From positions 1 to 29,845 of the forward strand of contig DASRSL010000249.1 in assembly GCA_035656495.1 (NCBI GenBank): a stretch of DNA of 29,845 bases. The letters run 5' to 3'. The position numbers and the translations under genes were made by a program. Below, in pieces: positions 24,525 through 29,845 of this stretch. Every line of letters starts with the position of its first letter. The stretch's first letter is position 1. Origin of the DNA: Roseiarcus sp035656495. GTDB taxonomy: Bacteria; Pseudomonadota; Alphaproteobacteria; Rhizobiales; Beijerinckiaceae. The notes under the pieces are model-generated. The model did no database searches, was not told the DNA's origin, and was given only the letters and a program-made list of their open reading frames with translations.

Positions 24525-25837
24525 TGTCCGATTTCTTAGAAGCTGAACTGCCGAGAAGGGAACGGGCTCCCCGGGCCGACAAGGCGCCGCCGGAGTCCTC
24601 GCGACCTGATCGCCAAAGGATCCGCTCTCCTGGTCCCTCGCTCACGAGCCGCCGAGCGCTCGACTGGTTCGTCTTCTTTCTGGCGGACGTGCAAACCGGA
24701 TTTGGCGCTTTCGTCTCGGTCTATCTGACCGCGCAAAAATGGACTCAAACCGATATCGGCCTTGTCTTGACGGTCGGCGCGATTGTCGGTCTGGTTGGTC
24801 AAATCCCCGGCGGCGCGATCGTCGACGCCGCCCGCTCGGTGCGATGGGTGGCTGCGGCAGCCGTCCTTGCTGTGGGGATAAGCGCGTTCGCGCTCGCCTC
24901 ATCGCCGATCTTTGTCGTCGTGTTCGCCTCTCGGATCCTGCAAGCGGGCGCGAGTTGCGTGCTCGGCCCCGCGATCGTGGCGATCAGCCTCGGCCTTGTT
25001 GGTCGCAAAGCCATCGGCGCGCGCCTCGGCCGCAACGCGGCCTTTGCATCCGTCGGCTCGGGTCTCGCCGCGGCCGGAATGGGTGCTTGCGCGTTTTACT
25101 TTTCTGACCGCGCAGCGTTTATCCTCGTGGCGAGCATGTCGCTGCCGGCGCTCTTCGCCCTCTTCAATTTACGAGCGGATGAAATCGATCCGGCGAGAGC
25201 GCACGGCGGCGTTCCCAAACCTGAACGGCAAACCGCGATTGCTGGCCTGCTCGGTCTGTTCGAGATCCGCCCTCTCCTGATTTTCGCCGGCTGCGTCGTC
25301 CTTTTCCAGCTCGCCAACGCCGCCATGTTGCCATTGGCGGCAAGCATGATGACGTTGCGCTCAAGCAAGTTCGCCACCCTCCTCGTCGCCGCTTCGATCG
25401 TGGCGCCTCAGCTCATCGTCGCCCTGTTTTCGCCTTGGGTCGGCCGCAAGGCCGAGCAATGGGGACGGCGCCCATTGCTTATTCTCTGCTTCGCCGCCTT
25501 GGCGGTCCGCGGCCTGTTGTTTGCGTCTTTGATCAATCCGTATCTGTTGATGGCGGCGCAACTCCTCGACGGCATCTCCGGCGCGACGCTCGCGGTTCTG
25601 GTGCCTCTGATCATCGCCGACGTTGCCGGCGGCACCGGTCATTTCAATCTGGCGCAGGGCGCAGTCGGCTGCGCGGTTGGGGTCGGCGCCTCGATCAGCA
25701 CCACCCTTGCTGGTTATGTCAGCGATCGCTTCGACAGCCCGACCGCCTTTTTGATGCTGGCCGGAATTGGTCTCGCCGGCCTGGCGGCCGTGCGGTTCGC
25801 CATGCCGGAAACCCGCCCAAGCGAAGACGAGATCTAG
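24524..25837 (+). CDS. MFS transporter
   Basis: This is an inner-membrane secondary transporter of the major facilitator superfamily, with 437 residues and about 12 hydrophobic segments after a polar, charged N-terminal tail of ~45 residues. The first helices contain DWFVFFLADVQTGFGAFVSV, and the loop between helices 2 and 3 carries the MFS signature-like GQIPGGAIVDAARS. The second half starts near LLGLFEIRPLLIFAGCVVLF. The fold suggests an exporter of small molecules or drug-like compounds, but the substrate cannot be read. Its stop codon shares the bases CTAG with the convergent glycosyltransferase gene. The start may be coupled to a short upstream frame. Confidence 0.88.
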   Translation: MSDFLEAELPRRERAPRADKAPPESSRPDRQRIRSPGPSLTSRRALDWFVFFLADVQTGFGAFVSVYLTAQKWTQTDIGLVLTVGAIVGLVGQIPGGAIVDAARSVRWVAAAAVLAVGISAFALASSPIFVVVFASRILQAGASCVLGPAIVAISLGLVGRKAIGARLGRNAAFASVGSGLAAAGMGACAFYFSDRAAFILVASMSLPALFALFNLRADEIDPARAHGGVPKPERQTAIAGLLGLFEIRPLLIFAGCVVLFQLANAAMLPLAASMMTLRSSKFATLLVAASIVAPQLIVALFSPWVGRKAEQWGRRPLLILCFAALAVRGLLFASLINPYLLMAAQLLDGISGATLAVLVPLIIADVAGGTGHFNLAQGAVGCAVGVGASISTTLAGYVSDRFDSPTAFLMLAGIGLAGLAAVRFAMPETRPSEDEI

Positions 25838-26904
25838 CTCATCGCTCCGGAGACCGATGCGATTCTCGGGCGAAGCCTCGCGGCGCCGAGCAAATCCCGG
25901 TAGACCGCCAAATAGTCTCTCGCCATGCGGCGCGCCGTGAACCGCTCTTCAAAGCGCTTTCTGATCGCCGTGCGCGACAATCGCGAGAGATGACGGACGG
26001 CCCCGACCGCGCTGGTTTCGTCTTCAACAACGAAACCCGTCACGCCGTCTTCGATCAATTCTGGGACGGCCCCGCGATTGAACGCGATAACGGGCGCGCC
26101 GCAAGCCAAGGCTTCGATCATCACCAATCCGAAAGGCTCTGGCCAGTCGATCGGCACGATCAGCGCGACGGCGCGGCTCAAGAATTCGGACTTCTGCGCA
26201 TCGGCGATCTCGCCGACATATTCCACGTGCGGTTTGGCAAGCAGCGGCCGGATCATTTCTTCGAAATAGTCCTCATCGACGGGGTCGACTTTTGCTGCGA
26301 TCTTGAGCGGCAGGCCGCAGCGCTCGGCGATGTGGATCGCGCGATCAACCCGCTTCTCGGGCGAAATGCGGCCCAAAAACGCGAGATAGGAGGGATTCGC
26401 CGGCACGGGCCTCAGGAGATCGTCCGGCATCCCGTGATGAACCGTGCCGATCCAATGAGCATTCGGGGCAGGGCGCCGCTGCGCGTTTGAGACCGATACG
26501 ACCGAAATTGTCGGAAAGGTCGAGAAAACCGGCTCATGCTCGGGCAAGTCGAGACGGCCATGCAACGTCGTCAGAAAGGGCGTCGACTGCCGGGACATGA
26601 CGGAGAAAGGGTAATAATCGAGATGGAAATGCAGTAAGTCGAACTCCTTCGCCCGTTGGCAGACTTGTTCAATCATGGTCACGTGAAGCGCATTGGGATC
26701 GCGCACCGAGCCGTCAAGCCTGAGAGCGGTCGGCCACATCGGCTCAAGCCGCGCGCTCGTGACCGAATCGCCGCTCGCAAACAGCGTAACGTTGTGCCCG
26801 AGCGCGACAAGCTCCTCTGTCAGCCACGAGATCACGCGTTCCGTGCCGCCGTAGAGTTTCGGCGGAACGGCCTCAGTCAGCGGCGATATCTGTGCGATGC
26901 GCAA
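25834..26904 (-). CDS. Glycosyltransferase family 4 (GT-B)
   Basis: This predicted cytoplasmic, retaining glycosyltransferase has 356 residues. The N-terminal GT-B half includes RIAQISPLTEAVPPKLYGG and LVALGHNVTLFASGDS. The C-terminal half starts near YLAFLGRISPEKRVDRAI. The GT4 EX7E motif is Glu256 and Glu264 in EPFGLVMIEALACGAPVIAF, followed by VPELIEDGVTGFVV. I chose a TTG start at 26904 because the sequence GGGAGG-AAAAA-TTG is an ideal ribosome site and gives exactly the family's N-terminus (M-RIAQISPL). The upstream extension to 26994 has no homology. The acceptor and sugar are unknown. The gene converges with the MFS gene and is divergent from the exporter pseudogene. Confidence 0.9.
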   Translation of the reverse strand: MRIAQISPLTEAVPPKLYGGTERVISWLTEELVALGHNVTLFASGDSVTSARLEPMWPTALRLDGSVRDPNALHVTMIEQVCQRAKEFDLLHFHLDYYPFSVMSRQSTPFLTTLHGRLDLPEHEPVFSTFPTISVVSVSNAQRRPAPNAHWIGTVHHGMPDDLLRPVPANPSYLAFLGRISPEKRVDRAIHIAERCGLPLKIAAKVDPVDEDYFEEMIRPLLAKPHVEYVGEIADAQKSEFLSRAVALIVPIDWPEPFGLVMIEALACGAPVIAFNRGAVPELIEDGVTGFVVEDETSAVGAVRHLSRLSRTAIRKRFEERFTARRMARDYLAVYRDLLGAARLRPRIASVSGAMS

Positions 26905-27064
26905 TTTTTCCTCCCATCTCGGCGCGACGGCGCCGCAGCTCCATGACGAACTTTGAATCAAAGCGTTGGCGAAGAGTGCAAAAACGAGCCTCAACGCCTC
27001 ACGGCGAAATAAGTTCCTGGGATCGATTCATAATTTGGACACGGTGCGAAAACCTCCAAGACGA

Positions 27065-27510
27065 AAGGCTCGTCAAACTTTGCCCATTTTTGTCGCAAAA
27101 TTTAGTCGTCGATGTACGAAGCAGGGCCTCACTAAATATGAACGTCGAACCTTAGCGGCCGCTAAGTGCGCGCAGCAATTCATGTGGCGATCGCCGTGCT
27201 TACGGCGGTGGGTAAGTTCGGATAGCACGCAATATGGCGCCCAGAGCCTGATCGACGCGACGTCAGAGCCATCGCGTGTTGGAAGCCGATCGCTCGGCGG
27301 TCTGTTGCGCGAGCACCATCGCTTCGACACCGCTGCGGCGCCGCCCACGCTCGCCCTCGTCGCTGTCATTCTGATCCTCGGTTTGCTTGGCTGGGCGATC
27401 CCTCTCTCTGGCAGCGTAATGAGGCGGCTGTGGGCGACGTCATTCTGGTCAGGATGCTGGCTAGTCTCACGCTGAGCATATGGGGTGCTCAGCGCGGCGC
27501 CCGATAAAGG
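27065..27510 (+). pseudogene. Decayed, internally deleted copy of the downstream ABC exporter gene
   Basis: This segment is a broken second copy of the exporter gene that starts at 27613. Three blocks align by eye: 27104-27290 with the first ~190 nt of the intact gene (shared GTCGATGTAC, ATCGCCGTGCTT, AGCACGCAATATGGCG); 27291-27335 with ~28267-28312 (CTGTTGCGCGAGCA); and 27348-27505 with ~28372-28512 (GTCATTCTGATCCTCGGTTT, GGTGCTCAGCGCG). About 470 nt between the first two blocks and ~50 nt between the others are missing, as is the whole ATPase domain. Frameshifts and stops occur throughout. Weak similarity extends ~45 nt upstream of the start, so the promoter-proximal part was duplicated too. 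It is not expected to make a functional protein. Confidence 0.85.
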
Positions 27511-27612
27511 ACCTATCGCCGGAACTAATTTCGCCGCGAAGCGTTAAGGGTTGCTTCTGTACTTCTCGCCAACGCTTTGACCCAACGTTCCCATCAAAAC
27601 GTTTCGTTGTCG

Positions 27613-29376
27613 ATGTACGCCGACCTCACCCAATATGGACATCGAACGTTGGCCTTTCTCGGCCGCTACGTCCGTTTGCGCGCCGCGCCCCATGCGGCGA
27701 TCGCGGTCGCCGTGCTTGCGGCAGTGGGGTGTTCGGTCAGCACGCAATATGGCGTCAAGAGGCTGGTCGACGCGATGTCGGCGCCGTCAAGGGGCGAAAG
27801 CCCATGGCTCGCCTTTTGCGTTCTGGTGTTCTTCATTGCGGCGGACAACTTGTCCTGGCGCGCCGCGGGCCTCATGGGTAGCTACACATTCCCACGGGTG
27901 ACCGGCGACATTCGCGCCGATCTGTTCAGACATTTGACGGGTCATGCACCGAGTTATTTCGCCAAGCGGATGCCTGTCGTCTTGACGAGCCGAGTGACGG
28001 CGACGTCCAACGCCGTCTTCACCATCGAAAATATGTTCGTCTGCAATGTGGCGCCGCCGTGCCTGGCGACCATCTGCGCTATCGCGTTTCTCGCCACCGT
28101 CAACGTCGAGATGGCCGCCCTCCTCGCCGCGGTTTCCTGCAGCATGATCGTCGCAATTTTCAACATCGCCGCCGCAGGCAAACCGTTGCATCATGATTTC
28201 GCGGACAAAGCCGCGGAGGTCGACGGCGAAATGGCGGACGTCGTCGGCAATATCTCGATGGTGAAGGCGTTCGGCGGCCTGTTGCGCGAGCATCGTCGCT
28301 TCGACACGACGGTCGCCCGGGAGTTGGAAGCTCGCCGCCGGAGCTTGCTTTACCTGGAGAGGCTCAGGCTCACGCATGCCCTCGTCACTGTCATTCTGAT
28401 CCTCGGTTTGCTTGCCTGGGCCATCCTTCTCTGGCAACGAAAGGAGGCGACCGTCGGCGACGTCGTTCTGGTCTGCACGCTCGGCATGTCGGTGCTCAGC
28501 GCGACGCGCGATTTCGCCGTGGCGCTGGTCGACCTCACTCAACATTTTGCTCGTCTGTCGGAGGCGCTTGTCACGCTGCTCTCTCCGCACGAGCTGACGG
28601 ATCATCCGCAAGCGGCCGCGCTCGCGCCCAAGGGCGGGGCAAGCATCGCTTTCGAGCGGATCAGCTTCACGTATGCCGAGGACCGCCAAGTCTTCGACCA
28701 GTTCACTCTGGCCGTCGAGCCCGGTCAGAAGGTCGGTCTGGTTGGCCCGTCGGGGGGAGGGAAGTCGACCCTCATCGCGCTGCTGCAGAGATTCTACGAT
28801 TTGCCGCACGGCCGCATCTTGATCGACGGACACGACATCTCGCGAGCGACGCAGGAGAGCCTCAGGCAAGCGATCGCCGTCGTGCCGCAAGACGCCGCGC
28901 TGCTCAACCGCTCGCTCCTGGAGAACATCCGCTACGGACGTCCGGACGCGACCGATGCGGAGGTCTGGAGCGCATCGGTCGCGGCCCGATGCGATTTTAT
29001 CGAGAACCTGCCGGCCGGTCTCGACACGATTGTCGGCGACCGGGGCGCACAATTGTCCGGCGGCGAGCGTCAGCGCGTCGCGATCGCGCGAGCGTTCCTG
29101 AAAAATTCCCCCATCCTTCTGCTCGACGAAGCGACCTCGGCTCTCGACATCGAAGCGGAGGAGGCGATCCGCGACGCGCTTTCGCGCCTCATGGAGGGAC
29201 GGACCGTCATCGCCATCGCGCATCGGCTCTCGACGCTGCGGAATTTCGATCGAATCGTCGTCTTGCAAAACGGAAAGATTGTGCAAGACGGCGAGCCCGA
29301 GCGGCTGCTGCGGGTGGATGGACCGTACCGAACGCTCGTGACGCAGGAAGTCAGCCGTCTCTTCCAGGCGGCGTGA
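27613..29376 (+). CDS. ABC exporter half-transporter (membrane domain plus ATPase)
   Basis: This is a fused transmembrane and nucleotide-binding half-transporter, expected to dimerise in the inner membrane and export a lipid, glycan, peptide or drug. It has 587 residues. The ABC_membrane domain spans ~20-300 with about six helices. In the ATPase domain, Walker A GPSGGGKST is at about 378-386, the signature LSGGERQRVAIARAF at about 481-495, Walker B ILLLDEATSALD at about 502-513 and the switch histidine in IAHRLST near 536. I chose the ATG at 27613 because the decayed copy upstream shares the sequence from exactly this point; no clear SD precedes it, and an in-frame TTG at 27577 would add 12 residues. 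The nearby GT4 gene hints at a glycan-related substrate. Confidence 0.9.
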   Translation: MYADLTQYGHRTLAFLGRYVRLRAAPHAAIAVAVLAAVGCSVSTQYGVKRLVDAMSAPSRGESPWLAFCVLVFFIAADNLSWRAAGLMGSYTFPRVTGDIRADLFRHLTGHAPSYFAKRMPVVLTSRVTATSNAVFTIENMFVCNVAPPCLATICAIAFLATVNVEMAALLAAVSCSMIVAIFNIAAAGKPLHHDFADKAAEVDGEMADVVGNISMVKAFGGLLREHRRFDTTVARELEARRRSLLYLERLRLTHALVTVILILGLLAWAILLWQRKEATVGDVVLVCTLGMSVLSATRDFAVALVDLTQHFARLSEALVTLLSPHELTDHPQAAALAPKGGASIAFERISFTYAEDRQVFDQFTLAVEPGQKVGLVGPSGGGKSTLIALLQRFYDLPHGRILIDGHDISRATQESLRQAIAVVPQDAALLNRSLLENIRYGRPDATDAEVWSASVAARCDFIENLPAGLDTIVGDRGAQLSGGERQRVAIARAFLKNSPILLLDEATSALDIEAEEAIRDALSRLMEGRTVIAIAHRLSTLRNFDRIVVLQNGKIVQDGEPERLLRVDGPYRTLVTQEVSRLFQAA

Positions 29377-29559
29377 GCCTCGCGCGATTTGGCGCTCCCA
29401 TCGAGTCCGCATTGGGGAAGATATCCGCGCGCGTCGCGTCTACTACGGGAGCGCTTGCCAAGATTGCGTTGTCGAGCGCTAGCGTCGAATCGAGTCGCTC
29501 GAGCATGCCGCCACTCCGCTGCGCTGGTCGGAACGCATGCTCATGGTCGCCGACCAGTC
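29377..29559. other. Short intergenic stretch between convergent genes
   Basis: This is the gap between the ABC exporter stop and the stop of the aldo/keto reductase. One plus-strand frame contains a peptide (ERMLMVADQSHFGVGA, ending inside the reductase gene) that loosely resembles the C-terminal motif of DeoR-family regulators, but the frame has a stop and I do not call a gene. Confidence 0.3.
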
Positions 29560-29845
29560 TCATTTCGGCGTCGGCGCGTCGCGGCGGATTAGGCCTTCGC
29601 TCTTCAAGTCCGACCAGAGCGATGCCGGGATCGGACGGCCGCAATAGTCGGCGTTCTGCCGAACCTGATCTGGGCCGATTGCGCCTGGGATGATTGATGC
29701 GACTATCGGATGAGCGAGCGGGAATTGGAGCGCCGCCGCTGGGAGAGGCACGTCGTGGGCCGAGCACACGGCCTTGATTTTTGCGACCCGATCCATCTGT
29801 TCGGGTGTCGCATCGCTGTAATTGTACTTGGCGCCCGGTATCGGA
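29560..29845 (-). CDS. Aldo/keto reductase C-terminus (partial; aldose 1-dehydrogenase-like)
   Basis: This is the last 95 residues of an aldo/keto reductase whose 5' part lies beyond the right edge. The frame enters at the edge with PIPGAKYNYSDATPEQM and includes AVCSAHDVPLPAAALQFPLAHP, VASIIPGA and IPASLWSDLKSEGLI before the TGA. This C-terminal pattern is that of D-threo-aldose 1-dehydrogenase/L-fucose or L-galactose dehydrogenase-type AKRs, which oxidise aldoses to lactones with NAD(P)+. The catalytic Asp-Tyr-Lys-His residues are in the missing part. With the sugar-acid dehydratase in this window it could serve a non-phosphorylating sugar pathway, but the two genes are 6 kb apart. Confidence 0.85.
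   Translation of the reverse strand, partial: PIPGAKYNYSDATPEQMDRVAKIKAVCSAHDVPLPAAALQFPLAHPIVASIIPGAIGPDQVRQNADYCGRPIPASLWSDLKSEGLIRRDAPTPK

Noticed and set aside
27787..29412. 541-codon minus-strand frame opposite the ABC exporter
   Set aside because: Walker A, signature, Walker B and membrane segments are all on the plus strand; the minus frame is a shadow.
29500..29615. Plus-strand peptide resembling the DeoR-regulator C-terminal motif (MLMVADQSHFGV)
   Set aside because: The frame is interrupted by a stop at about 29480 and overlaps the end of the aldo/keto reductase; similarity over ~20 residues could be chance.
29351..29767. 138-codon minus-strand frame at the right end
   Set aside because: It overlaps the aldo/keto reductase frame, which has clear family similarity, and itself has none.

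Overview
This is a GC-rich chromosomal window. The gene families (FrcA/FrcC-type sugar ABC transporter, SoxB, Mrp plus DUF971, a two-domain Sua5, a xylonate-dehydratase-type IlvD/Edd protein) and the Shine-Dalgarno (SD)/ATGA-overlap style suggest an alphaproteobacterium, most likely of the order Hyphomicrobiales. That placement is inferred from gene content; there is no rRNA or other marker here. I saw no tRNA, rRNA, CRISPR array, intact transposon or prophage gene.

Positions 286-6237 form a sugar locus. A minus-strand ABC transporter pair (ATPase then permease) diverges from a plus-strand araB-araA-araD operon for L-arabinose catabolism through L-ribulose and L-ribulose-5-phosphate to D-xylulose-5-phosphate. 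A 10-bp inverted repeat lies between araB and araA, and a (GA)11 tract plus a hairpin follow araD. Next come a small Tat-exported protein of unknown function and the tRNA t6A enzyme Sua5 (both minus).

Positions 8068-10622 hold an acyl-CoA dehydrogenase of the ~600-residue DmdC-like type, overlapping by 4 nt a crotonase-fold protein whose residues fit an enoyl-CoA isomerase better than a hydratase. Converging on them is a minus-strand pair, an FAD/GcvT fusion of the dimethylglycine/sarcosine dehydrogenase type followed by sarcosine oxidase beta (SoxB) without the other Sox subunits. Upstream of that pair are Mrp (Fe-S carrier), a DUF971 protein, and a short conserved-looking peptide that appears to be a gene remnant.

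A ~770-bp gene-free stretch, partly AT-rich, separates Mrp from PEP carboxylase (minus). Then come an ICL/PEP-mutase-family enzyme and a GNAT acetyltransferase (4-nt overlap), and an IlvD/Edd dehydratase resembling D-xylonate/L-arabonate dehydratase. The dehydratase has a readable promoter with a 12-bp palindrome over its -10 region. An aldo/keto reductase cut off by the right end may be an aldose dehydrogenase, so the window may hold parts of both the phosphorylating (AraBAD) and the non-phosphorylating pentose routes.

Positions 23881-29376 look more accessory: an exported PRC-barrel protein, an MFS transporter with a possible stop-start-coupled mini-ORF, a GT4 glycosyltransferase starting at TTG, and an ABC exporter half-transporter preceded by a decayed, internally deleted second copy of itself. 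I found no clear new multi-gene system. The most informative oddities are the exporter pseudogene, the orphan SoxB/GcvT-FAD pair, the remnant after DUF971 and the palindromic control sites.
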